This document shows, in pieces, positions 34,541 to 42,568 of a stretch of 64,000 nt of DNA (positions are counted from its first letter, which is position 1; each line of letters opens with the position of its first letter). Position numbers and translations under genes: made by a program. A model generated the notes under the pieces. That model searched no databases. It was given only the letters and a program-made list of their open reading frames with translations, and was not told the DNA's origin. The DNA is from Geodermatophilus obscurus DSM 43160. Its GTDB lineage: Bacteria; Actinomycetota; Actinomycetes; Mycobacteriales; Geodermatophilaceae. The stretch covers positions 1,364,001 through 1,428,000 of the forward strand of contig NC_013757.1 in NCBI RefSeq assembly GCF_000025345.1, in the 5' to 3' direction.

Positions 34541-35341
34541 TCACTGGACGGCGTAGAAGACCCGCTCGTCGTCGAAGCTCATCGTCGGCTCGACGGAGAG
34601 CTGACCACCGGGGATGGCGGACGGCGGGACGTCCATGCAGAACTGGAAGGTGTCGGTGCCGCCCGGGTTGAGGGTGGGCGCGTCGATCGCGTCGTCCGCA
34701 AGCACGGCCGTGCAGTCGGCGTCGCTGTACTGGCGGGCGTCCGTGCCGTGGAAGACCGCGGACAGGTCCCAGCCGGGCATGCCCTCGTCGCCCCCGGTGT
34801 AGGTGACGGTCAGCTGGGTGATCACGTACTGCCCGGTCGGGGCCTCGTTGAAGTCGTTGGCAGCGGCCACGGCGGCGTTGCCGTCGAGCTGCACCGCGTC
34901 CACGGTGACCTGGTAGTCGCCCACCTGCGCCGGGACCCCCAAGGGGACGACGTCCGCAGCCGGCGCGGGGGCCACGGCGTCCGCGCTCGCACCTTCCGGC
35001 CCCTCGTCGAGGCTGCGCTCCACCTCGTCGAGGACGCTCGAGTAGAAGGCCTGGGTCGCGATGACCAGCACCAGTGCGAAGGCCGAGGTGATGAGACCTG
35101 CGATCGCCAACCCCTGGCCGGTGTGGGTACCGCGGCGGGCGCGGATCAGTGCGGGGATGCCGAGCCCGAGGCCGACGAGGGCGATGATCGCAGCGAGGTT
35201 GTTGACGATCGGCACCCAGCTGAGCAGCACCGCGATGGCGCCCAGCACGACCGAGGCGAGCGCCATACCGGAGTTCTTCCTGTGTTGGGCTTCCGGCGGC
35301 GGGCCGGGGTACCGGTTCGGCGCCAGAGGGGGGTAAGACAA
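34541..35341 (-). CDS. DUF4190/DUF4352 membrane protein
   Basis: A 266-residue protein. A Pro/Tyr-rich start (SYPPLAPNRYPGPPPE) and two membrane helices (about 35-55 and 75-100) form DUF4190. The exported C-terminal domain is immunoglobulin-like DUF4352 (VTVDAVQLDGN, YVITQLTVTYTGG, FQFCMDVPP). TTG 35341 is chosen because GGAGAGG lies seven bases before it and relatives begin at this Pro/Tyr-rich stretch; an internal ATG would lose it. Confidence 0.75.
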   Translation of the reverse strand: MSYPPLAPNRYPGPPPEAQHRKNSGMALASVVLGAIAVLLSWVPIVNNLAAIIALVGLGLGIPALIRARRGTHTGQGLAIAGLITSAFALVLVIATQAFYSSVLDEVERSLDEGPEGASADAVAPAPAADVVPLGVPAQVGDYQVTVDAVQLDGNAAVAAANDFNEAPTGQYVITQLTVTYTGGDEGMPGWDLSAVFHGTDARQYSDADCTAVLADDAIDAPTLNPGGTDTFQFCMDVPPSAIPGGQLSVEPTMSFDDERVFYAVQ

Positions 35342-35531
35342 AGAACTGCCTCTCCGTCGTGCGGGTGAGTCGGAGCGGGACCGTATGTGGATCGGGCTCG
35401 GCGCCACGGACGCTCTGCTCGACTTGCCGATCCGGGCCCCAGCGATCCCAACGGCCCCAGCGGTCGCCCTCCGCGCGACGACGTTGGGCCGACCCGCGCA
35501 AACGGGTTGCCGCCACCCGGACGATGTCGGG

Positions 35532-37151
35532 GTGGGCTCCATCGACGTGACCGGGGTGCGGCACACCCTCCCCGACGGGCGGGTGCTGCTCGACGGGGTC
35601 TCCTTCCGGGTCGGCGAGGGCGCCCGCGCCGCGCTGGTGGGCGAGAACGGTGCCGGGAAGACGACGCTGCTGCGGATCGTCGCCGGCGACCTGGTGCCCG
35701 AGGACGGCGCTGTGGCCCGCAGCGGCGGTCTGGGCGTGATGCGCCAGTTCATCGGATCGGTGCGGGACGACACGACCGTCCAGCGCTTCCTCGTCGACCT
35801 CGCGCCACCGGCCGTGCGGGCCGCCTGGGAGGCCGTCGAGGCCGCCGAGCTGACCCTCATGGATACCGACGACGACGCCGCCCAACTGACCTACGCCGAC
35901 GCGCTCGCGCAGTGGGGCGACGCCGGCGGCTACGAGGCCGAGGTCACCTGGGACGCGGTGACGGTGGCGGCGCTCGGCGTCCCCCACGACCGCTGCAAGT
36001 ACCGCGAGCTGTCCACCCTCTCCGGCGGGGAGCAGAAACGGCTGGCACTGGAGGCGCTGCTGCGCGGCCCGGACCAGGTGCTCCTGCTCGACGAGCCGGA
36101 CAACTACCTCGACGTCCCCGGCAAGCGCTGGCTGGAGGAGCGGCTGCTGGAGACCCGCAAGACGGTGCTGTTCGTCAGCCACGACCGGGAGCTGCTGGCC
36201 CGCGTCGCCGACCGGGTGGTCACCGTCGAGGGTGGGACGGCGTGGGTGCACGGCGGTGGGTTCGCGGGCTACGCGCAGGCGCGGACGGCGCGGCACGAGC
36301 GGATGGCCGAGCTGCGCCGGCGCTGGGACGAGGAGCACGCGCGACTGGTCGAGCTGGTGCGCACGCTGCAGCAGCAGGCGGCCAACTCACCGGACATGGC
36401 CTCCCGGTACCGGGCCGCGCAGACCCGGCTTGCGAGGTTCGAGGCCGAGGGGGCGCCGCCGGACCGGCCGCCCGAGCAGCGGGTCGCCATGCGGCTGCGG
36501 GGCGGGCGCACCGGTGTGCGCGCGGTCATGGCCGAACAGCTGGAGCTCAGCGGCCTGATGCAGCCGTTCGACCTGGAGGTCTGGTACGGCGACCGGGTCG
36601 CCGTCCTCGGGGCCAATGGTGCGGGCAAGTCGCACTTCCTGCGGTTGCTGGCCGGCCAGGACGTCGCGCACACCGGCTCGTGGCGGCTCGGTGCGCGCGT
36701 CGTCCCCGGGTTCTTCGCGCAGACCCACGCGCATCCGGAGTGGCTCGACCGCACCCTGGTCGACCTGCTGTGGCACGGCGAGCCCGGGCGGCCGGGTGTG
36801 GACCGCGGCCGGGCCATGGCGGCGCTGCGCCGGTACGGCCTCGCCGAGGCCGGCGACCAGCCGTTCGGCACGCTCTCGGGCGGGCAGCAGGCGCGCTTCC
36901 AGGTGCTGCTGCTGGAGCTGTCCGGCGCCACGCTGCTGCTGCTGGACGAGCCGACCGACAACCTCGACGTGCTGTCGGCGGAGTCGCTGGAGGAGGCGCT
37001 CGCCGCGTTCGACGGCACCGTGCTCGCGGTCACCCACGACCGCTGGTTCGCCCGCTCGTTCGACCGGTTCCTGGTCTTCGGCACCGACGGCCGGGTGTAC
37101 GAGCCGGCCGAGCCGGTGTTCGACGAGACCCGGGTGCAGAGGGCGCGCTGA
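35532..37151 (+). CDS. ABC-F ATPase
   Basis: A 539-residue protein with two ATPase cassettes and no membrane segment, as in ribosome-acting ABC-F proteins. Cassette 1 has GENGAGKTT, LSGGEQKRL and LLLDEPDNYLD; the linker is the usual charged helix pair (about 240-320); cassette 2 has GANGAGKS, LSGGQQARF and LLLDEPTDNLD. Such proteins act in translation or ribosome-targeting antibiotic protection; which one cannot be told. GTG 35532 begins the conserved region; the open frame upstream is not protein-like. Confidence 0.87.
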   Translation: MGSIDVTGVRHTLPDGRVLLDGVSFRVGEGARAALVGENGAGKTTLLRIVAGDLVPEDGAVARSGGLGVMRQFIGSVRDDTTVQRFLVDLAPPAVRAAWEAVEAAELTLMDTDDDAAQLTYADALAQWGDAGGYEAEVTWDAVTVAALGVPHDRCKYRELSTLSGGEQKRLALEALLRGPDQVLLLDEPDNYLDVPGKRWLEERLLETRKTVLFVSHDRELLARVADRVVTVEGGTAWVHGGGFAGYAQARTARHERMAELRRRWDEEHARLVELVRTLQQQAANSPDMASRYRAAQTRLARFEAEGAPPDRPPEQRVAMRLRGGRTGVRAVMAEQLELSGLMQPFDLEVWYGDRVAVLGANGAGKSHFLRLLAGQDVAHTGSWRLGARVVPGFFAQTHAHPEWLDRTLVDLLWHGEPGRPGVDRGRAMAALRRYGLAEAGDQPFGTLSGGQQARFQVLLLELSGATLLLLDEPTDNLDVLSAESLEEALAAFDGTVLAVTHDRWFARSFDRFLVFGTDGRVYEPAEPVFDETRVQRAR

Positions 37152-37156
37152 GGTGC

Positions 37157-37195
37157 GTCAGGCAGCTTGACAGTCAGGGTGACCTGACGGATGGT
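37157..37195 (+). promoter_or_regulatory. Promoter with palindromic operator in the spacer
   Basis: TTGACA (37167-37172) and GATGGT (37190-37195) are 17 bases apart, and the ATG at 37201 would be at the transcript start. Within the spacer GTCAGG-GTGA-CCTGAC (37173-37188) is a perfect 6+6 palindrome, and another GTCAGG half-site lies at 37157-37162. A repressor bound here would block the polymerase. Confidence 0.65.
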
Positions 37196-37200
37196 GGGGC

Positions 37201-37596
37201 ATGGCCGACATCGACGCCCTGGACCGGGAGCACACCCTCTCGACCGCCGTCCGGCGGTACGAGGAGCTGCGGACCCGCGACTCCCTCGCCGACCCCGACG
37301 TTCCGGCCGGCCCGCGCCCCCTGGGCCGGGCCGAGGCGCTGGAGCTGCTGGCCCTCGGCGAGGTGATCACCCGCAAGGCCGGCCAGGGGCGGCAGCTGAC
37401 GGTCCGGACGGCGCGGGGTGCCGGAGCCTCGTGGGCCGACATCGGGCAGGCCCTCGGCACCACCCGCCAGTCGGCCTGGGAGGCGCACCGCCGGTGGATC
37501 GACGGGCAGGCCGCCCAGCGCGGCGCCGTCGGTGAGATCGGCTTCGACGAGGACGACGCCGCGGCCGCCCGCGCGCTGGCCGGCGGCCAGCCGTGA
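37201..37596 (+). CDS. Hypothetical protein with HTH-like segment
   Basis: A 131-residue soluble protein. Residues about 78-105 (SWADIGQALGTTRQSAWEAH) look like a helix-turn-helix of the kind found in many actinobacterial proteins with SWxxIGxxLGxxRQAA. The promoter has a palindromic operator, so autoregulation is an attractive inference. The stop lies inside the left arm of a terminator hairpin. Confidence 0.72.
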   Translation: MADIDALDREHTLSTAVRRYEELRTRDSLADPDVPAGPRPLGRAEALELLALGEVITRKAGQGRQLTVRTARGAGASWADIGQALGTTRQSAWEAHRRWIDGQAAQRGAVGEIGFDEDDAAAARALAGGQP

Positions 37597-37653
37597 CCAT
37601 CGGCGGGTGGCTGCCGTCGCCGGCGTGCCCGACGGCCACCCGCCGATGATCAC
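37593..37653. terminator. 19-bp hairpin, bidirectional terminator
   Basis: Bases 37593-37611 pair with 37635-37653 with one mismatch. It includes the stop codon of the HTH-like gene and lies before the stop of the convergent aldo/keto reductase gene. Confidence 0.8.
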
Positions 37654-37670
37654 CGCGGGGCGGGCGCGCC

Positions 37671-38552
37671 TCAGGGGGCCGGGGTGCCGCCGATGTCGTC
37701 GAGGTCCTCGAGCTCCCGCGGGCCGAGCACCAGCATCGCGGCGGTCAGGTTCTCCTCCAGGTGGGCCACCGACGAGGTGCCGGGGATGAGCAGCAGGTTC
37801 GGGCTGCGGGCCAGCAGCCAGGCGAGCGCCACCTGCATCGGGGAGTCCTCCAGCCGCCGGGCCACGGTCTCCAGCGCCGCGGACTGCAGCGGTGTGAAGC
37901 CGTCGAGCGGGAAGAACGGCACGTAGGGGATGCCCTCGCGGGCCAGCGCGTCGACCATCGGGTCGTCGTGCCGGTGCACCAGGTCGTAGTGGTTCTGCAC
38001 GCACACGACAGGGGCGATCGACCGGGCCTCGGAGAGCTGCTGCGTCGTCACGTTGCTGACCCCGAGGTGCCGGACCAGCCCGTCGGCCTGCAGGGCGGCG
38101 AGCGCCTCGAACGGCTCGGCCAGCGACCGCTCGACCGGTTCGGAGGAGCCGGGCATGCGCAGGTTGACGACGTCCAGGACCTCCACACCGAGGTTGCGCA
38201 GGTTGTCCTCGACCGCCGTCCGCAGCTGCTCCGGCGACAGGGCCTCGGGCCACTCGCCGGCCGGGGTCCGCTCGGCGCCCACCTTGGTCACGATGGTGAG
38301 GTCCTCGGGGTAGGGGTGCAGCGCCTCCCGGATGACCTCGTCGGTTGCGTGCGGGCCGTAGTAGTCGCTGGTGTCGATGTGGTCGACGCCGAGCTCGACC
38401 GCCAGGCGCAGCACCGTGACGGCGGCGCCGCGGTCGGCCGGTGGGCCCATGACGTTCGGGCCGGCCAGCTGCATGGCCCCGTGGCCGAGCCGGTTGACCG
38501 CCCGGTCGCCGAGGGTGGACTGTCCGGACCGTTGCGCGGTGGGGGTCGTCAT
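37671..38552 (-). CDS. Aldo/keto reductase
   Basis: A 293-residue TIM-barrel reductase. It has HIDTSDYYGPHATDE with the catalytic Asp and Tyr, Lys in VTKVGAER, and cofactor-binding IPGTSSVAHLEENL near the end. Where a His is usual in strand 4 it reads VVNLRMPG, as in some actinobacterial members. NADPH-dependent reduction of an unknown carbonyl is expected. An MFS exporter gene lies 28 bases upstream on the same strand. Confidence 0.87.
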   Translation of the reverse strand: MTTPTAQRSGQSTLGDRAVNRLGHGAMQLAGPNVMGPPADRGAAVTVLRLAVELGVDHIDTSDYYGPHATDEVIREALHPYPEDLTIVTKVGAERTPAGEWPEALSPEQLRTAVEDNLRNLGVEVLDVVNLRMPGSSEPVERSLAEPFEALAALQADGLVRHLGVSNVTTQQLSEARSIAPVVCVQNHYDLVHRHDDPMVDALAREGIPYVPFFPLDGFTPLQSAALETVARRLEDSPMQVALAWLLARSPNLLLIPGTSSVAHLEENLTAAMLVLGPRELEDLDDIGGTPAP

Positions 38553-38580
38553 GCCGAGCCCCACCCCGGTGGTCGGCCGG

Positions 38581-39783
38581 TCAGGCGGCGGTGCGGTACT
38601 CCGCGGGGACGGCGTCCGGTCCGGCGGGGGACCGGACCTGCTCACGCCGGTCGGCCGCCCGCACGACGACGGCGATCCCGGCGCCGACCAGGGCGAGCGC
38701 CGCGCCCACCCAGATCGGCGCGGTGTAGCCCAGGCCCGCCGACAGCACCCCCGCACCCAAGGCGGCGCCGAGGGCGTTGGCCAGGTTGAACGCGCCCTGG
38801 TTGGCGGCCGAGACCAGGCTGCCGCCGGGCACCCGGGCGGCCTCGATGACGCCGTTCAGCACGACCGGGCCGAGCGCGAAGGCCAGCATCCCGAAGAGCA
38901 CCAGCAGGACGACGGCGGCGACCGGGTTGCGGGCGAGCAGGGCGAAGGCGACCAGGACGGCGGCGGTGGCGAGCAGGCCGACGGTCACGGACGAGAAGCC
39001 GTAGCGGTCGCCCAGGCGGCCGCCGGCGAGGGTCCCCACCGTGGTGCCGACCCCGAAGAGCGCCAGCACCGGCGTCACCCACTCCACCGGGATGCCGCCC
39101 AGCTCGGTGAGGATGGGACTGACGTAGCTGTAGACCGCGAACAACGCGGAGAAGCCCACCACCGTCAGGCCGAGCACCAGCCACACCTGGCCGCGGCGGA
39201 AGGCGGCCAGCTCGGTGCGCAGGTCGGCGGGCTCGCCGACGTCCCGCGGCAGCCAGGCCAGCAGGCCGGCGATCGTGACCAGCCCGAGGACCGCGATCCC
39301 GCTGAAGACCAACCGCCAGCTGGTCTGCTGGGCCACGAAGGTCCCCAGCGGGACGCCGACCACGTTGGCCGTGGTGAGCCCGCTGATCATCAGCGAGATG
39401 GCCCGGGTGGCGCGGTCCGGGGGGACCAGCCGGCGCGCAGCGACCGCGCCCACGCCGAAGAACGAGCCGTGCGCGAGGGCGGTGACCACGCGGGCGACGG
39501 CCAGCGTCGCGTAGGTTGGGGCCAGTGCCGACAGTGCGTTACCGATGACGAACACGACCATGAGGCCGACCAGCGTCTGGCGCGGGGTGAAGCGCACGCC
39601 CAGCGCGGTCAGCGTCGGCGCCCCGACGACGACGCCGACGGCGTAGGCGGAGATGAGCAGGCCCACGGCGGACACCGACACCCCGAACCCGTCCGCGATC
39701 TCGGGCAGCATGCCCATGACGACGAACTCGGTGGTGCCGATGCCGAAGGCGCCGATGGCGAGGGCGAGCAGGGCGCGGGGCAC
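38581..39783 (-). CDS. MFS exporter, AraJ/DHA1 type
   Basis: A 400-residue transporter with 12 predicted helices. The start PRALLALAIGAFGIGTTEFV and PEIADGFGVSVSAVGLLISA are typical of AraJ-like drug or sugar exporters. I prefer GTG 39783, which has GGAG seven bases upstream and begins at the conserved first helix, over ATG 39894, which lies in the loop of a terminator hairpin. It is probably co-transcribed with the aldo/keto reductase. Confidence 0.85.
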   Translation of the reverse strand: MPRALLALAIGAFGIGTTEFVVMGMLPEIADGFGVSVSAVGLLISAYAVGVVVGAPTLTALGVRFTPRQTLVGLMVVFVIGNALSALAPTYATLAVARVVTALAHGSFFGVGAVAARRLVPPDRATRAISLMISGLTTANVVGVPLGTFVAQQTSWRLVFSGIAVLGLVTIAGLLAWLPRDVGEPADLRTELAAFRRGQVWLVLGLTVVGFSALFAVYSYVSPILTELGGIPVEWVTPVLALFGVGTTVGTLAGGRLGDRYGFSSVTVGLLATAAVLVAFALLARNPVAAVVLLVLFGMLAFALGPVVLNGVIEAARVPGGSLVSAANQGAFNLANALGAALGAGVLSAGLGYTAPIWVGAALALVGAGIAVVVRAADRREQVRSPAGPDAVPAEYRTAA

Positions 39784-39874
39784 GGAGCGGCTCCAGGGAC
39801 GGCGGCGCGGACGAGGTGGGGCGGACTGCGTCGTCCGGCGGGGGCCTCCGGGGAGATCCTCTGCGAGGCGCAAG

Positions 39875-39908
39875 GCGGCGTCCCGGGCCGGCATGCCCGG
39901 GACGCCGC
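39875..39908 (-). terminator. 13-bp perfect hairpin after the dehydrogenase gene
   Basis: Bases 39875-39887 pair with 39896-39908. It lies 25 bases past the stop of the minus-strand dehydrogenase, and it makes an MFS start at 39894 unlikely. Confidence 0.75.
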
Positions 39909-39932
39909 GTGGGTCTCCTCACACGGAGCGGA

Positions 39933-41114
39933 TCAGGGGGTGAGCAGGACCTTGACCGCACCGTCCTTCTTCTCGCGGAAGTCCGCGTAGGCCTGCGGCG
40001 CCTGCTCGAGCGGTACGTGGTGGGTGGCGAAGTCGTCGACACCCAGCGGGTCGCCCTCGGTGAGGATCGGCAGGATGTCGGGCACCCAGCGCCACACGTT
40101 GGCCTGGCCCATGCGCAGCTGGATCTGCTTGTCGAACATCCGCATGAGCGGCACCGGGTCGGTCGCGCCGCCGTAGACGCCGGACAGCGAGATGGTCCCG
40201 CCGCGCCGCACCGCGTCGACGGCGGTGTTGAAGGCGGCCAGCCGGTCGACGCCGACCACCTGCATGACCTTCTCCATGACCGCGTCGGGGACCACCGCGG
40301 TGGCCTTCTGGGCGATGCTCGCCAGCGGGGAGCCGTGCGCCTCCATGCCCACCGCGTCGATGACCGCGTCGGCGCCGCGGCCGGCGGTCGCGTCCTGGAC
40401 CTGCTGCACGACGTCGTCCTTGGCCGTCGAGCGGATGACGTGCGTGCCACGCGCGGTGGCCCGGGTCAGCCGCTCCGGGACGACGTCGGACGCGTACACG
40501 TCCTCGATCCCCAGGTGGTGGGCGATGCGGGTGCACATGTCACCGATCGGGCCGAGGCCGAGGACGAGCAGCGTGCCGCCGGGCGGGACGGCCGCGTACT
40601 GGACCGCCTGCCATGCGGTGGGCAGCACGTCGGAGAGGTAGACGAACCGGTCGTCGGGCAGCCCGTCGGGCACCTTGATCGGCAGCGTGTTGCCGAAGGG
40701 CACCCGCAGGTACTCCGCCTGCCCGCCGGGCACCTGGCCGTAGAGCTTGGTGTAGCCGAACAGCGAGGCGCCGAAGCCCTGCTCGTGGTTCTGCGTCGTC
40801 TCGCACTGGGACTGCAGGCCCTGCGAGCACATCCAGCAGGTGCCGCAGGAGATGTTGAAGGGGACGACGACCCGGTCGCCGGGCTTGACTGCGGTGACCT
40901 GCGAGCCGACCTCGCGGACGACGCCCATCGGCTCGTGGCCCATCACGTCGCCGACCGACATGAACGGCGCCATGACCTCGATCAGGTGGAGGTCGGACCC
41001 GCAGATCCCGCTCGAGGTGACCTCCACGACGACGTCCGTGGGCTCCTGGATCGTGGGGTCGGGGACGGTGTCCACCCGGACGTCGGCTCGGCCGTGCCAG
41101 GTCACTGCGCGCAT
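39933..41114 (-). CDS. Zinc-dependent formaldehyde/alcohol dehydrogenase
   Basis: A 393-residue medium-chain dehydrogenase of the glutathione-independent formaldehyde dehydrogenase type. Catalytic zinc ligands are in GICGSDLH and GHEPMG; the structural zinc site is the Cys cluster CGTCWMC...C; NAD binding is at LVLGLGPIGDMCTR. ATG 41114 with GAGGAG upstream begins the conserved MRAVTWHG; a longer frame adds 23 unlikely residues. The real substrate may be another alcohol or aldehyde. Confidence 0.87.
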   Translation of the reverse strand: MRAVTWHGRADVRVDTVPDPTIQEPTDVVVEVTSSGICGSDLHLIEVMAPFMSVGDVMGHEPMGVVREVGSQVTAVKPGDRVVVPFNISCGTCWMCSQGLQSQCETTQNHEQGFGASLFGYTKLYGQVPGGQAEYLRVPFGNTLPIKVPDGLPDDRFVYLSDVLPTAWQAVQYAAVPPGGTLLVLGLGPIGDMCTRIAHHLGIEDVYASDVVPERLTRATARGTHVIRSTAKDDVVQQVQDATAGRGADAVIDAVGMEAHGSPLASIAQKATAVVPDAVMEKVMQVVGVDRLAAFNTAVDAVRRGGTISLSGVYGGATDPVPLMRMFDKQIQLRMGQANVWRWVPDILPILTEGDPLGVDDFATHHVPLEQAPQAYADFREKKDGAVKVLLTP

Positions 41115-41313
41115 GGGAGAGGGCTCCTCGGGTCGACGTCGACGGTCTCGGACAAGGGCCTTCTGCCCCGACGTGACGTCCATCGCGCCTCGATGGGCTC
41201 CGCTACGGCGCGTTGATCACCGTCGGTCAGACGGAGTGGACGCAGTGTCGACCGTCAACCGCGCAAGCCCGTGATCCGGCTCACTGATCCGGGTCCGTAT
41301 TCCCTCTGCCGGA

Positions 41314-41332
41314 GGTCACGAAAAGGTCACGA
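41314..41332 (+). promoter_or_regulatory. Direct repeats of GGTCACGA upstream of the M23 peptidase
   Basis: GGTCACGA occurs at 41314-41321 and again at 41325-41332, an 11-base period of one helical turn. OmpR-type regulators bind such repeats; MtrA sites with GTCAC repeats occur before cell-wall hydrolase genes in actinobacteria, so an MtrA-like site is a reasonable guess. Confidence 0.4.
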
Positions 41333-41406
41333 CGTGTTTACATGGCTTCCGTCCGCTTCCCCCGGACCCCCGCACGACGACCTTGTCCCCTCCGGAAGCC
41401 AGGTGT

Positions 41407-42369
41407 ATGAGCCAGCTCCACCACGACCGTCTCGTCGACGAGAACGAGGCGGTCCCACACACCGTCCTGACGCAGCGCACGGGGGATGCGCAGGCGTCGG
41501 ACACCACTCCCGAGGAGCCGCGGCTCACCGAGGTCACCGACCTCGCCGACCTCACCGGGCAGGCCGAAGCCACCGCCCGCGCCGGCATCGAGGACGTCCG
41601 CCCGGCCTCCGCCGTCCCGGTCGTGATCGGTGAACGACGGAGTCGCCGCCGCAGGATCCCGGCGCCGGCCCGCCGTCCGGCCGTCTACCTGGCCGCGGCG
41701 CTCGTCGGAGCCAGCGGTCTGGGCCTGCTCGCCGCCGGCGACCGCGCCGTCGCCGAGGAGACCGACGTCGTCGAGACCTCCTACGTCAGCGTCGCCGAGG
41801 AACTGGGCCTGGACGTCGGGTCGCAGGCCGCGATCCCGGAGCCCGACGCCGCCGCCCGGCTCGGTGAGCTGACCGCCAGCCGCGCCGCGCGGGAGGCCGA
41901 GCAGGCCGCCGCCGCGCAGGCGCAGGCCGAGGCCGACCGGCTGGCCGCCGAGGCCATCGCCCAGGCCGCCCGCCCCGACGCGGTGCTCCCTGTCGACGGC
42001 GGGCGGCTGACCAGCGGCTTCGGCGCCCGGTGGGGCAGGGCGCACGCCGGCATCGACCTCGCCGCGCCGATGCGCACCCCCGAGAAGGCCGCGATGGACG
42101 GCGTCGTGCTCGAGGCCGGCCCGGCCAGCGGCTACGGCCTGGCGGTCTTCGTCCAGCACGGCAACGGCGACGTCACCGTCTACGGCCACATGGACGAGAT
42201 CCTCGTGTCGGCCGGTCAGGTCGTCCGGGCCGGCGACACCATCGCGCTGCTCGGCAACCGCGGCCAGTCGACCGGCCCGCACCTGCACTTCGAGGTGCGC
42301 CTCGGCGGTCTCGGTGGCCAGAAGGTCGACCCGGTGCCCTACCTGCGCGAGCGCGGCGTCCACATCTGA
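41407..42369 (+). CDS. M23 (LytM-type) peptidoglycan peptidase
   Basis: A 320-residue type II membrane protein. A charged cytoplasmic part (1-92) precedes a membrane helix (about 93-112, YLAAALVGASGLGLLAAG), an Ala/Gln-rich coil (about 152-192) and the M23 domain. Zinc and catalytic residues are intact: His213 and Asp217 in HAGID, and His292/His294 in HLHFEV. It should cut peptidoglycan cross-bridges. A 292-base upstream gap holds direct repeats that may be regulatory. Confidence 0.87.
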   Translation: MSQLHHDRLVDENEAVPHTVLTQRTGDAQASDTTPEEPRLTEVTDLADLTGQAEATARAGIEDVRPASAVPVVIGERRSRRRRIPAPARRPAVYLAAALVGASGLGLLAAGDRAVAEETDVVETSYVSVAEELGLDVGSQAAIPEPDAAARLGELTASRAAREAEQAAAAQAQAEADRLAAEAIAQAARPDAVLPVDGGRLTSGFGARWGRAHAGIDLAAPMRTPEKAAMDGVVLEAGPASGYGLAVFVQHGNGDVTVYGHMDEILVSAGQVVRAGDTIALLGNRGQSTGPHLHFEVRLGGLGGQKVDPVPYLRERGVHI

Positions 42370-42370
42370 G

Positions 42371-42475
42371 CAAGGACCCCCTGCCCCCCACCGTGGAAGG
42401 ACCCCATCCTCCCTACCCTTCGCAAGCTCAGGGCGGAACCCGGGACGGGGCCGCGGCGGGACCCTGCAGGGGGCC
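42371..42475 (+). repeat. Nested palindromic elements
   Basis: An inner full copy (42396-42452, GAAGGACCCCATCCTCCCTA ... GGGACGGGGCC) lies inside an outer copy of the other subtype, whose left arm is 42371-42394 (AAGGACCCCCTGCCCCCCAC) and right arm 42453-42475 (GGCGGGACCCTGCAGGGGGC). A further right-arm fragment follows at about 42476-42492. It begins one base past the M23 stop. Confidence 0.75.
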
Positions 42476-42538
42476 GGGACCCGGGACGGGGCCGGCGGGT
42501 CCCCGAGGGGCGGCCACCCGATACGGGACACTCGGACC

Positions 42539-42568
42539 GTGCAGGACGCGACGGCGGAGCGGCGCTGA
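42539..42568 (+). CDS. Candidate leaderless leader peptide, 9 residues
   Basis: GACACT (42527-42532) lies six bases before GTG 42539. The short frame (VQDATAERR) ends TGATG, overlapping the ATG of the metal exporter gene by one base. No other ribosome site is seen for the exporter, so reinitiation or coupling is plausible. Confidence 0.4.
   Translation: MQDATAERR

Noticed and set aside
39784..39894. MFS start at ATG 39894
   Set aside because: That ATG lies in the loop of a perfect 13-bp terminator hairpin, and the family conserved start is at 39783 with its own ribosome site.
41115..41406. A c-di-AMP (ydaO) riboswitch before the M23 peptidase
   Set aside because: Such riboswitches often precede actinobacterial wall hydrolases, but I could not find the conserved core sequences here.
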